A stretch of DNA of 14,964 nt. It comes from Acidimicrobiaceae bacterium (GTDB lineage: Bacteria; Actinomycetota; Acidimicrobiia; Acidimicrobiales; RAAP-2). The position numbers and the translations under genes are program-made. Shown piece by piece: positions 7,961-14,496 of this stretch. The notes under the pieces are model-generated. The model was not told the DNA's origin. It saw only the letters and a program-made list of their open reading frames with translations, and ran no database searches. The stretch is taken from positions 205 to 15,168 of the forward strand of contig PKWA01000071.1 of assembly GCA_003131665.1 (NCBI GenBank). The letters are read 5' to 3'. Within the stretch, counting starts at the first letter, position 1; each line of letters starts with the position of its first letter.

Positions 7961-7970
7961 GGTCGCCGCA

Positions 7971-8054
7971 GCCCGGATGGCGGAATTGGCAGACGCGGAG
8001 GCCTCAAAAGCCTTTGCTCGAGAGGGTGTGTGGGTTCGAGTCCCACTCCGGGCA
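7971..8054 (+). tRNA. tRNA-Leu, anticodon CAA
   Basis: An 84-nt class II tRNA reading UUG leucine codons. The acceptor stem pairs GCCCGGA with TCCGGGC. The D-arm has a GCG/CGC stem. The anticodon arm is GAGGC, loop CTCAAAA, GCCTT, with CAA at 8005-8007 preceded by the required T. A 15-nt variable region (8015-8029) with a short CTC/GAG pairing marks it as leucine class. The T-arm is GTGGG, TTCGAGT, CCCAC. The discriminator is A8054, as expected for leucine. The CCA end is not encoded (CTG follows), so a CCA-adding enzyme is needed. It is divergent from menC and lies 16 nt upstream of fabD on the same strand. Confidence 0.96.
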
Positions 8055-8070
8055 CTGTTACCTTTGGAAC

Positions 8071-9000
8071 ATGGTTGACGACGCGACTCTCGCCTTTCGC
8101 GAGGACGTCGTTGCTCTCTTTCCCGGTCAAGGCTCACTCAGCGGCGGCGCAGGAGTGCCATGGCGCTCGTCTCGACACTGGGACGTGGTAGAGCGTGTCG
8201 GTGAGATCACCAAAGTGGACGTCGCGGAACTACTTCTCACCGCAAGCAACGAGGAGGTCGTGCGAACCGACCGGGCGCAACTTGCCACGTTCGCGTTGTC
8301 CCTCGTGGGCTACTACGAGCTGCTTGATCTGGGCCTGCGCCCTCGCTATTTACTGGGACACAGTCTGGGCGAATTCACCGCACTCGTGGCCTCGGGCCTC
8401 CTCACGTTGGAAGAAGGAGCTCGCCTGATCGGCGTGCGAGGAGCGGCGATGGCTCGAGCGGCCGACGCCCAGGAAGGATCGATGGTAGCGCTGATGGGCG
8501 CCGAGGACGGTTCCCTTGAAGCGTTGAGCGACCTCGACGGGGTGTGGATCGCCAACGTGAACGGCACGGGTCAGATCGTCTTGAGCGGTACGAGGCCGGG
8601 ACTGGACGAACTACTACAACGTCACCGCGAGCTCGGATGGCGTCGAGCCACGCCGCTGAACGTGGGTGGCGCGTTCCACTCACCGTTGATGGCGCCCGCC
8701 CAAGTGGAGCTTGACGAGGCGCTATTGCACACTAAGTGGGGAACAACCGAGGCCGTGCTGATCTCCAACGTCGACGCGCAAGTGCACACGAACGGCGAAG
8801 AGTGGCGTGAACTTCTACGGCGTCAACTCACCTCGCCGGTGGAGTTTTTGGACGCGACCTTACAACTGCCCGACAGCGTGCGCGTCAGCATTGAAATGCC
8901 CCCAAGCGGCGTGTTGAGCGGGCTCACTAAGCGCATTCGTACCTTCGACCGCCAAGTCGCGCCCACTACCCTTCACGAGTTTCAGGAGACCGCCCTATGA
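8071..9000 (+). CDS. fabD: Malonyl-CoA:ACP transacylase
   Basis: Loads malonate from CoA onto acyl carrier protein for type II fatty-acid synthesis. From ATG 8071 it has 309 residues. Key sites: FPGQGS oxyanion region (17-22), nucleophile Ser98 in GHSLGE, Arg123 that binds the malonyl carboxylate, catalytic His203 in AFHSPLM, and Gln252 before LTSPV. The C-terminal E-x-GPG-x-VL motif is altered to EMPPSGVL. The only ATG ahead of the FPGQGS motif outside the tRNA is 8071; the open frame otherwise runs back into the tRNA gene. No clear Shine-Dalgarno precedes this ATG. The stop overlaps the fabG start by 4 bp (ATGA). It heads a fabD-fabG-acpP-fabF cluster. Confidence 0.93.
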   Translation: MVDDATLAFREDVVALFPGQGSLSGGAGVPWRSSRHWDVVERVGEITKVDVAELLLTASNEEVVRTDRAQLATFALSLVGYYELLDLGLRPRYLLGHSLGEFTALVASGLLTLEEGARLIGVRGAAMARAADAQEGSMVALMGAEDGSLEALSDLDGVWIANVNGTGQIVLSGTRPGLDELLQRHRELGWRRATPLNVGGAFHSPLMAPAQVELDEALLHTKWGTTEAVLISNVDAQVHTNGEEWRELLRRQLTSPVEFLDATLQLPDSVRVSIEMPPSGVLSGLTKRIRTFDRQVAPTTLHEFQETAL

Positions 9001-9701
9001 GTCGACACGTCATCGTCACCGGAGCCAGTCGCGGCATCGGCGCGGCCATTGCCGAGTACTTCATCCTCGAAGGCGACACCGTCGTCACCCTTTCTCGATC
9101 GGGGAACGCGCCCACGGGCTGCGCCAAGTCTTTCACGGTGGACGTCACCGACTCTTCGGCGGTGAACCACGCCATCAAGGCCGCCGTCGAGCAGTTCGGC
9201 CCCGTCGACGTGGTCGTCGTCAACGCGGGCGTCACCCACGATGGTCTGGCGCTGCGGATGTCGGACGAACAGTGGCGCGAGGTACTCACGACCAATCTCG
9301 ATGGCGCGTTTTACACCGCGCGCGCCGCGATGGCCTCGATGGTGCGCGCCCGTTCCGGATCGATCATCTTCATCGGCTCGGTCTCGCCGTTTATCGGCGT
9401 GGCCGGCCAAGCCAACTACGCCGCGGCGAAGGCCGGTCTGGTCGGTCTCGCGCGCTCACTCGCAAAGGAGTTGGCCTCGCGCTCGGTGACGGTGAATCTC
9501 GTGGCGCCCGGCTTGATCGATACCGAGATGACCAGCGAACTCGGGGACGTCAAAGAGAGTATGGCCGCGATGATTCCTCTGGGACACGTCGGACAGCCAT
9601 CCGATATCGCTGGCGTTGTCGGGTTCCTCGCCAGTAACCGTGCCCGATACATCACTGGCGCGATCATTACCGTCGATGGGGGTCTTTCGTTGGGCCACTA
9701 G
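8997..9701 (+). CDS. fabG: 3-oxoacyl-ACP reductase, SDR family
   Basis: NADPH-dependent reduction of 3-ketoacyl-ACP to 3-hydroxyacyl-ACP in the elongation cycle. The 234 residues show a classical short-chain dehydrogenase: cofactor motif TGASRGIG (8-15), NAG (76-78), and the catalytic tetrad N100, S128 (in IGSVS), Y141 and K145 (in YAAAK), plus the PG-x-I-x-T stretch after the sixth strand. Ser33-Arg34 after the second strand suits NADPH. The length is slightly below the usual 240-250. The start codon overlaps the fabD stop (ATGA), so the genes are coupled. The reading as FabG rather than another SDR rests on flanking fabD and acpP together with the strong YAAAKAGL and D-T-E-M-T matches. Confidence 0.93.
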   Translation: MSRHVIVTGASRGIGAAIAEYFILEGDTVVTLSRSGNAPTGCAKSFTVDVTDSSAVNHAIKAAVEQFGPVDVVVVNAGVTHDGLALRMSDEQWREVLTTNLDGAFYTARAAMASMVRARSGSIIFIGSVSPFIGVAGQANYAAAKAGLVGLARSLAKELASRSVTVNLVAPGLIDTEMTSELGDVKESMAAMIPLGHVGQPSDIAGVVGFLASNRARYITGAIITVDGGLSLGH

Positions 9702-9747
9702 AGACGTCCGACCGCCGGGGTCTTTGAGTACGCTGGAGCGACAGATT

Positions 9748-9754
9748 AAAGGGG
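9748..9754 (+). promoter_or_regulatory. Strong ribosome binding site of acpP
   Basis: AAAGGGG, 7 nt before the acpP ATG at 9762. It is the best Shine-Dalgarno in the fatty-acid cluster, fitting the high protein level of acyl carrier protein. Confidence 0.8.
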
Positions 9755-9761
9755 TTACACC

Positions 9762-10001
9762 ATGGATCGCAACCAGGCCTTCGCAAAATTCACCGAAGAC
9801 ACCGTGGAAGTTTTGGCCGTCGACCCCGCGCAGGTCACCCTCGAAGCATCCTTCGGTGACGACCTGGGCGCGGACAGTCTTGACCTCGTCGAACTCGTGA
9901 TGGCACTCGAAGAGACCTTCAACATTGAAGTCGCCGAAGACGAGCTCAAAGAGATCAAAACCGTCGGTGAGGCCTTCGAGCTGATCTACGCCAAGCTGTA
10001 G
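9762..10001 (+). CDS. acpP: Acyl carrier protein
   Basis: Small acidic carrier of 79 residues that holds the growing acyl chain on a phosphopantetheine arm. The attachment site is Ser39 in GADSLDLVE, followed by the typical helix [11 protein letters not shown] and the [12 protein letters not shown] stretch. It lies 60 bp after fabG with a strong AAAGGGG site, the only non-overlapping junction inside the fab cluster, which would allow separate translation at a higher rate. Its TAG stop shares one base with the GTG start of fabF. No promoter could be convincingly placed in the gap. Confidence 0.97.
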   Translation: MDRNQAFAKFTEDTVEVLAVDPAQVTLEASFGDDLGADSLDLVELVMALEETFNIEVAEDELKEIKTVGEAFELIYAKL

Positions 10002-11200
10002 TGCTCGTCGCGGTCACTCCCTCGGGACCGGTGCGCGGGCGCCGGGTAGCCGTCACGGGGCTCGGTGCACTCACCTGCGCGGGCGAGGGCGTACCGGCGT
10101 TGTGGGAGGCGTTGGCCACCGCCAGCGCACCGGCGTCGATGCGAATTGGCACCTTTGAAACTGCCCACCTCGGCGGCCCCAAGGAGCTACGGCGCCTCGA
10201 CCCCTTCGCGCTCTACGCGCTCGTGGCCGCCGACGAGGCGTGGCGCCAGAGCGGACTGAGTGGACCACTTGACGACGCGGGCAGCGTCGTCACGACTGGT
10301 ATCGGCGGTCTTCAGTCAGTCTTGGAACAGGACGTGGTGTTGGCCCAAAAGGGTCCCGACCGAGTGTCACCTTTCTTAGTGCCCATGATGATGCCGAACG
10401 CCGCCACGGCGGCGGTGTCGATGCGTTTTGGTCTCGGCGGTCCGTGTGAGACGGTGACCACCGCGTGCGCGGCCGGTACCCACGCCATTGGTAACGCCGC
10501 TCGCCTCGTGGCCTCGGGACGGTGTCCGGTGGCCGTAGCGGGGGGCGCCGAAGCGGTGATGGTCCAGATCGCCGAGGCCGGTTTTCGCAATATGACGGCG
10601 CTATCGAATAAAGATCTCTCTCGTCCCTTTGACGTCAACCGCGACGGCTTTGTCATGGGCGAAGGCGCGGGCATCTTGATTCTCGAAGAGTGGGACCACG
10701 CGCTGGCGCGAGGTGCCACGATATTGGCCGAGGTGATTGGCGCGGCCTCCACGGCCGACGCATTTCACATCACCGCACCCGATCCCGACGGACGCGGCGC
10801 GACTCGCTGCATGGAGTTAGCTCTCGCCGACGCCGAGATCAGCGCGAGTGACGTCTCGCACATCAACGCCCACGGCACCTCGACTCAGTTGAACGACTTG
10901 GCCGAGTCGGTCGCCGTTCGACACGTGTTTGGCAATAGCGCCCCACCGGTCACGTCGATTAAGGGCCACCTCGGCCACTCGCTCGCCGCCGCGGGCGCTC
11001 TCGAAGGCGTCGTGTCGGTACTGACCTTGCGAAACCAACTCATCCCTCCGACCGCCGGCACTACCGAGATCGATCCCGCGATCGAGCTCGACGTCGTCAT
11101 CGGCGCGCCGCGCCCGACCGACGTCGAAGTGGTGCTCTCAAACTCCTTTGGCTTCGGCGGTCACAACGGCAGCGTCATTTTTCGGCGCGCGGTGACCTAG
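10001..11200 (+). CDS. fabF: 3-oxoacyl-ACP synthase II (KAS II)
   Basis: Condensing enzyme that elongates acyl-ACP with malonyl-ACP. The 399 residues contain nucleophile Cys156 in TTACAAGTHAIG, His291 in INAHGTSTQLND, Lys321 and His326 in IKGHLGHS, and the C-terminal gatekeeping loop NSFGFGGHN. The Cys-His-His set identifies a FabF/FabB-type rather than a FabH-type synthase. The GTG at 10001 overlaps the acpP stop by one base (TAGTG), implying coupled translation; an in-frame GTG at 10031 also precedes the first conserved strand (RRVAVTGLG) and would give a length closer to the minimal family start. The gene meets trpF-like tail to tail with no gap. In mycobacteria fabD, acpM and KAS genes are similarly clustered. 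Confidence 0.95.
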   Translation: MLVAVTPSGPVRGRRVAVTGLGALTCAGEGVPALWEALATASAPASMRIGTFETAHLGGPKELRRLDPFALYALVAADEAWRQSGLSGPLDDAGSVVTTGIGGLQSVLEQDVVLAQKGPDRVSPFLVPMMMPNAATAAVSMRFGLGGPCETVTTACAAGTHAIGNAARLVASGRCPVAVAGGAEAVMVQIAEAGFRNMTALSNKDLSRPFDVNRDGFVMGEGAGILILEEWDHALARGATILAEVIGAASTADAFHITAPDPDGRGATRCMELALADAEISASDVSHINAHGTSTQLNDLAESVAVRHVFGNSAPPVTSIKGHLGHSLAAAGALEGVVSVLTLRNQLIPPTAGTTEIDPAIELDVVIGAPRPTDVEVVLSNSFGFGGHNGSVIFRRAVT

Positions 11201-11860
11201 TTAGAGCGTCCACTCGCCGAAGTGACGTTCAACGTACGCGTTGTCGTACGCCCAACGGGCGTTCGCAATGAATTGACCGAGCAGCACCGGGTCCTTCACA
11301 CCCGGTGAACTCTCGACGCCGGCGCGCACGTCGACCCCGAAGACCGGAAAATTCTGCACGACGTCGACCACACTCGAGACGCTGAGTCCTCCCGAGGCGA
11401 TCAGCGGCACCCGTTGACCGGAGTCTAAGAAGAGCTCGAGCGAATCCACCAGCGCCTCGTGCTCGTCCGACTCTGGCAAGACGAGGTAGTCCGCGCCACC
11501 CACCAACGCGAGTTGGTCGCTGCCGTCGGGCACCATGCGTAGGACCGTGTTGACGCGTTCGGCGACGTAGCTCAGTTCGTCGACGGTGATGGCGCCTTCA
11601 ATCTGTACGGCGCTGAGCCCGAGAGTGTTGGCGATCTCGACGATTCGTTGCGGTAGTTCGTTTCGAAAAACTCCCACCGACACGGCGCCCTGAGGAAGTC
11701 GGCGCACGATGTCGTGCGCCGCGTCCACCGAGATCTGGCGGTCCGTCAGAGCGAAATCGAAGCCCACCGCGCTGGCTCCGAGGCCAATCGAAAAGAGTGC
11801 GTCTTGTTCGGACGTCACGCCCGAGATCTTGATAAAGAGACCCTCAGTGGTTAGCCGCAC
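11201..11860 (-). CDS. TrpF-like (phosphoribosylanthranilate isomerase fold) protein lacking catalytic residues
   Basis: A 219-residue protein that matches the TrpF barrel from end to end: FIKISGVT at the start, ASAVGF, a QIEG segment, ASGGL (155-159) and the phosphate-binding VDVRAGVESSPGVKD region (176-190). However, the general-base Cys of KICG is Ser13, the general-acid Asp of the LLDS motif falls on Pro129 (LVLPE), the usual glycine loop after that Asp is missing, and QLHG reads QIEG. Loss of both catalytic residues argues against normal isomerase activity, while the intact frame and preserved phosphate sites argue against a pseudogene. The GTG start has GGAG 7 nt upstream (11868-11871). 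It lies 46 bp downstream of the ygfZ-like gene on the same strand. No tryptophan gene is nearby. The substrate is unknown. Confidence 0.75.
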   Translation of the reverse strand: MRLTTEGLFIKISGVTSEQDALFSIGLGASAVGFDFALTDRQISVDAAHDIVRRLPQGAVSVGVFRNELPQRIVEIANTLGLSAVQIEGAITVDELSYVAERVNTVLRMVPDGSDQLALVGGADYLVLPESDEHEALVDSLELFLDSGQRVPLIASGGLSVSSVVDVVQNFPVFGVDVRAGVESSPGVKDPVLLGQFIANARWAYDNAYVERHFGEWTL

Positions 11861-11867
11861 GATCCAT

Positions 11868-11871
11868 CTCC
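11868..11871 (-). promoter_or_regulatory. Ribosome binding site deciding the GTG start of the TrpF-like gene
   Basis: GGAG on the minus strand, 7 nt before the GTG at 11860. Two ATG triplets overlap this region but are out of frame with the TrpF-like protein. Confidence 0.6.
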
Positions 11872-11906
11872 ATGCGTTGTACGTTACTCACGGCTCTCAA
11901 CGGTGC

Positions 11907-12605
11907 TCAGTCAACTTCCTCAACCGTGACGTCGACGCTGCTTTGATCACTCAGTTGGTTCAACAGTGTTCGGTGCGCAAAGCCAAGTCCCTCGACGCGC
12001 GAACCGCGCTGCCGTGCACTCGTCACGCCTTGGGGACAGGCGGGACCCTTGGACTTCAAGACTTCGTTGATCCGTTCTCGGCTCGGGCCACTCACGCGTA
12101 CGAATCGCCACGGCACGCTCGAGCCTCTCGCGTCCAAGCGTGCCACCAACTCTTGACCAGTAAAGCAGCCCTTTTGAAACGAGATCGCCGCGCCAACGAC
12201 GGAACGACCGAAGCTATGCGGCGTGAGTGACGCTGCGAACTCACCGGGCCCCGGCCACGCGGCATCGATCTGCTCGTCTCGCGTCGCAAAGGGCCCTTCG
12301 CTCACCTCAACAACGTCGAGGGTGCATTTAGATCGAAGCAGAAATCTACGAAGTCTGGTCATCGCGACGTCGGCCAGTTCGCGCGGTACGACCACGTCGA
12401 AGCCATCGTCGTGGCACGTCACGTAGCACGTCGTCATGACCACGCTGTCGGGCGCGAGCAACATCGCCCACGCCCCGCCACCGTCCAGGTTCGCCAGGTC
12501 TTGGCTGAGTTGGCCTTGAAGAAAGGACTCGGACTCGGGTCCCCGGGCCTTGATGACAGACCACTCGAGCTGACTGGCGTCCTCGTCGTTCATCGGTTCA
12601 CTCAT
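11907..12605 (-). CDS. ygfZ: YgfZ/GcvT-like folate-binding protein
   Basis: Member of the YgfZ family, tetrahydrofolate-dependent proteins that help assemble or maintain iron-sulfur enzymes. The diagnostic K-G-C-[FY]-x-G-Q-E motif is present as KGCFTGQE (145-152) with Cys147, inside a GcvT-like fold; the N-terminal segment FLQGQLSQDL (28-37) is also typical. The 232 residues are shorter than E. coli YgfZ (about 326), mainly through a reduced C-terminal barrel. The ATG at 12605 has no clear Shine-Dalgarno; an ATG four codons in is an alternative. It is divergent from the small helical gene at 12665 with 59 bp between starts, and is followed on the same strand by the TrpF-like gene. Confidence 0.87.
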   Translation of the reverse strand: MSEPMNDEDASQLEWSVIKARGPESESFLQGQLSQDLANLDGGGAWAMLLAPDSVVMTTCYVTCHDDGFDVVVPRELADVAMTRLRRFLLRSKCTLDVVEVSEGPFATRDEQIDAAWPGPGEFAASLTPHSFGRSVVGAAISFQKGCFTGQELVARLDARGSSVPWRFVRVSGPSRERINEVLKSKGPACPQGVTSARQRGSRVEGLGFAHRTLLNQLSDQSSVDVTVEEVD

Positions 12606-12651
12606 TGACTATTAGAGTATGCGCCACCGCGTCGATGCTTGCCGTGGCGCT

Positions 12652-12657
12652 AGGGTG
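12652..12657 (+). promoter_or_regulatory. Ribosome binding site of the small helical protein
   Basis: AGGGTG, 7 nt before ATG 12665. It decides between that ATG and a longer open frame starting at 12605, which would collide with the ygfZ start. Confidence 0.6.
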
Positions 12658-12664
12658 TCCACCG

Positions 12665-12853
12665 ATGAGCATGCAGACCGAACTCAATACCATTACCTCG
12701 ACGATGACGGAGTTGTCGGCACGCATCACCGCCCTCGTTGAATCAGAAGGCAGCTCCATGCCGCCGGAGATCTTTTCCGAACTCGTAGAGGCCGAACGCA
12801 CCGTGGGCGCGCTGTTGCGCCGTCTCACTCGAGTCGCCGGACGGACTCTCTAA
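12665..12853 (+). CDS. Small helical protein, function unknown
   Basis: A 62-residue protein with two predicted amphipathic helices, about 4-26 (Thr, Met, Leu and Ile rich) and 34-58 (ending in an Arg-rich RTVGALLRRLTRVAGR stretch), separated by ESEGSSMPP. There are no cysteines, no signal peptide and no obvious membrane segment. The start at 12665 is set by AGGGTG 7 nt upstream. It ends 22 bp before the mycothiol synthase start and is likely co-transcribed with it. Codon use is like its neighbours. I do not recognise the family; the basic C-terminal helix could contact nucleic acid, or pair as a coiled coil with a partner, but that is speculation. Confidence 0.65.
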   Translation: MSMQTELNTITSTMTELSARITALVESEGSSMPPEIFSELVEAERTVGALLRRLTRVAGRTL

Positions 12854-12875
12854 GACCCACCGGTAGTGTTCGGCT

Positions 12876-13721
12876 ATGGCCTCAACGTGGTGGTACGTAC
12901 TTTCTCTGTCACCGCAGCAGCGCCTCGAGGTACTCAATCTCTTGAACCGCACCGAGTCGCTGCTCGGACGTGAGGCGATCGACGAAGGGCGCCGACGTAC
13001 GGTCGTACACGGATGGCGAGCACAGCACTGGCTCTACTACGAAGGTGACGTCCTCGCGAAGTACGCAATGTCCAACGGTGACGAACATGCCACGGTCGAA
13101 ATGTGCGGCGGCGAGTTCGATGGAGAGTTGCTGCGCGAACTCTTAGCGGCTCACGCCGTCGTTGACTGGTGGACTCGCGGGCCTCAATCCGGTGGTTACG
13201 CCGACGGCAACGTGATACGCATGCTCCAACTCTTGCGAGTCAAACTTCCAGTCGCCGTCGACGACGTTCCCGCGGGTGCCACACTTCGCAACTTTGAAAC
13301 ACACCGCGACGAAGACGCGTGGCTCGAACAGAACAACGCCGCATTCGCGCATCACCCCGAGCAGGGGGCCTGGCGACTCGCCGACCTCGACGCACGTACC
13401 CACGAACCCTGGTTCGACCCCTCGGGCTTCCTTCTCTTAGAAATTGATGGAAGGATTGCGGCGTCGTGCTGGACCAAGGTGCACGAACTTCACCCCGACC
13501 GCTTTGGTGAGATCTACGTGGCGTCGGTGCACCCCGACTTTCAAGGACGCCATCTCGGTCGCGTGATGGTCACACAAGGACTCAACGTCTTGTGCAGAAA
13601 AGGCGTCACCGACGCCGTGCTCTTCGTGGATGAGTCCAACGAGACCGCCAAGAAGCTGTACGATTCGTTGGGCTTTCACCTCGAACGAGAAGACCTCCTG
13701 ATTCGTTTCACTCGCCCTTAA
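12876..13721 (+). CDS. mshD: Mycothiol synthase (mycothiol acetyltransferase)
   Basis: Transfers acetyl from acetyl-CoA to Cys-GlcN-Ins, the last step of mycothiol synthesis, the thiol buffer of actinobacteria. The 281 residues form two tandem GNAT domains. The C-terminal one carries family-specific stretches: NNAAFAHHPEQG (153-164), EPWFDPSGF (177-185), CWTKVH (198-203), GEIYVASVHP (211-220), the acetyl-CoA loop QGRHLGR (223-229) and the closing LYDSLGF (261-267). The N-terminal domain is degenerate, as usual for MshD. The length is slightly below the mycobacterial protein (about 315). The Shine-Dalgarno is weak (GGTAG about 9 nt before the ATG). The stop overlaps the stop of the convergent transporter gene. 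It identifies the source as an actinobacterium. Confidence 0.93.
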   Translation: MASTWWYVLSLSPQQRLEVLNLLNRTESLLGREAIDEGRRRTVVHGWRAQHWLYYEGDVLAKYAMSNGDEHATVEMCGGEFDGELLRELLAAHAVVDWWTRGPQSGGYADGNVIRMLQLLRVKLPVAVDDVPAGATLRNFETHRDEDAWLEQNNAAFAHHPEQGAWRLADLDARTHEPWFDPSGFLLLEIDGRIAASCWTKVHELHPDRFGEIYVASVHPDFQGRHLGRVMVTQGLNVLCRKGVTDAVLFVDESNETAKKLYDSLGFHLEREDLLIRFTRP

Positions 13722-13727
13722 TGGGCG
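13713..13727. terminator. Palindrome over the shared stop codons of mshD and the VIT1-family gene
   Basis: CGCCC-TTAAT-GGGCG, a perfect 5-bp stem whose loop holds the overlapping TAA codons of both convergent genes. Being symmetric it could act in both directions, but neither strand has a T-run after it, so intrinsic termination is doubtful. Confidence 0.3.
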
Positions 13728-14419
13728 CCCACCAGAGAACCCACGCCAAACGTGACCGCTGAAGCTAGGGCCGCAATGAAGAACGAGCGCAGCGCGGAAA
13801 AGACCAATCCGCGGTGCGTGTAGCGACCGACCGCCGCCCCGACGCCCAGCGACGCGGTCGCGGCGACGCCAATCGACCACCACACGACGTTGCCCGTCGT
13901 GGTGACCAACCAGGGCAGGAGGGGAATGAGCGCCCCGATCGAGAACATCAAAAACGACGACGACGACGCGAGCCACGGCGAGCCCGTCGCCGAGGGGTCG
14001 ATGCCCAACTCTTCACGAGTATGAGTACGAAGCGCCAAGTCAGGATTCTTCATCAAGTCCGTTGACAGTCGTTCCGCGAGTTCGGACTCGATACCCCGAC
14101 CGACGAAAATATCGCGAAGCTCTAAACGCTCGAGCTCGGGCTCGGCCGCCAGGGCTTTTCTCTCTACGTCAATCTCGTGCTCGTACAGTTCCTTTTGAGC
14201 GCGCATCGAGAGATATTCGCCACTGCCCATCGAGAAGGCCCCGGCCACCAGTCCGGCCAGCCCCGCGAGGCGAACAATGTCGTGTCCGGGATTGGCACCG
14301 GCGAAGCCGAGAATGAGTGACACGTTGGTTACCAGACCATCGGAGAGTCCAAAGAGCGCGGCTCGAAAACCGCCGCCACTGATTTGGCGATGGTGCGGAA
14401 CCGCGACCGGAGAACTCAC
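13718..14419 (-). CDS. VIT1/CCC1-family iron/manganese transporter
   Basis: Membrane protein of 233 residues related to plant VIT1 and yeast CCC1, which move Fe2+ or Mn2+ out of the cytosol in exchange for protons. Five membrane helices can be drawn: about 19-41 (with the family's GLSDGLVTN and Asp27), 48-72 (SMGSGEYLSM), 151-171, 177-198 and 207-231. Between helices 2 and 3 is a cytosolic, Glu-rich helical segment (73-148) with ELYEHEIDVE, matching the metal-binding domain that carries glutamate ligands in this family. The GTG start has no clear Shine-Dalgarno. It converges on mshD with a 4-bp stop-codon overlap. In bacteria such proteins export excess iron or manganese; the metal here is not determinable from sequence. 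Confidence 0.88.
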   Translation of the reverse strand: MSSPVAVPHHRQISGGGFRAALFGLSDGLVTNVSLILGFAGANPGHDIVRLAGLAGLVAGAFSMGSGEYLSMRAQKELYEHEIDVERKALAAEPELERLELRDIFVGRGIESELAERLSTDLMKNPDLALRTHTREELGIDPSATGSPWLASSSSFLMFSIGALIPLLPWLVTTTGNVVWWSIGVAATASLGVGAAVGRYTHRGLVFSALRSFFIAALASAVTFGVGSLVGAH

Positions 14420-14451
14420 GCTGTGAGTCTATTGGGGGGTCGCGGATCCAA

Positions 14452-14479
14452 TTGGTGACAGCGGAACGAAAGATAGAGT
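14452..14479 (+). promoter_or_regulatory. Weak candidate promoter upstream of the MaoC gene
   Basis: TTGGTG (14452-14457), 16 nt, then TAGAGT (14474-14479). The predicted transcript start would fall at about the Shine-Dalgarno itself, leaving a leader of about 10 nt, which makes this uncertain. The rest of the 77-bp gap (14420-14496) shows nothing else clear. Confidence 0.22.
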
Positions 14480-14485
14480 TGGCTC

Positions 14486-14490
14486 GGAGG
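14486..14490 (+). promoter_or_regulatory. Ribosome binding site of the MaoC gene
   Basis: GGAGG, 6 nt before the ATG at 14497. It selects this start over the longer in-frame GTG at 14452. Confidence 0.75.
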
Positions 14491-14496
14491 TACACC

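Noticed and set aside
8014..8070. An extended fabD start at 8014
   Set aside because: It would encode 19 residues from within the tRNA-Leu gene, with no family similarity; ATG 8071 gives a normal FabD N-terminus.
9724..9751. TTGAGT, 16 nt, TTAAAG upstream of acpP as a promoter
   Set aside because: The -10 match is poor and the transcript would start inside or after the AAAGGGG ribosome binding site, so it could not supply it.
11181..11221. TTCGGCG ... CGCCGAA inverted repeat across the fabF/TrpF-like junction as a terminator
   Set aside because: The 27-nt spacer does not fold into a longer stem, no T-run follows on either strand, and both arms lie in coding sequence.
11201..11860. TrpF-like gene as a decaying pseudogene
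   Set aside because: There is no stop or frameshift, length is normal for the fold, the phosphate-binding motifs are kept, and a ribosome binding site precedes the start.
12605..12664. Longer N-terminus for the 62-residue helical protein starting at 12605
   Set aside because: It would overlap the first base of the divergent ygfZ start and the intergenic region, and the AGGGTG site clearly serves ATG 12665.
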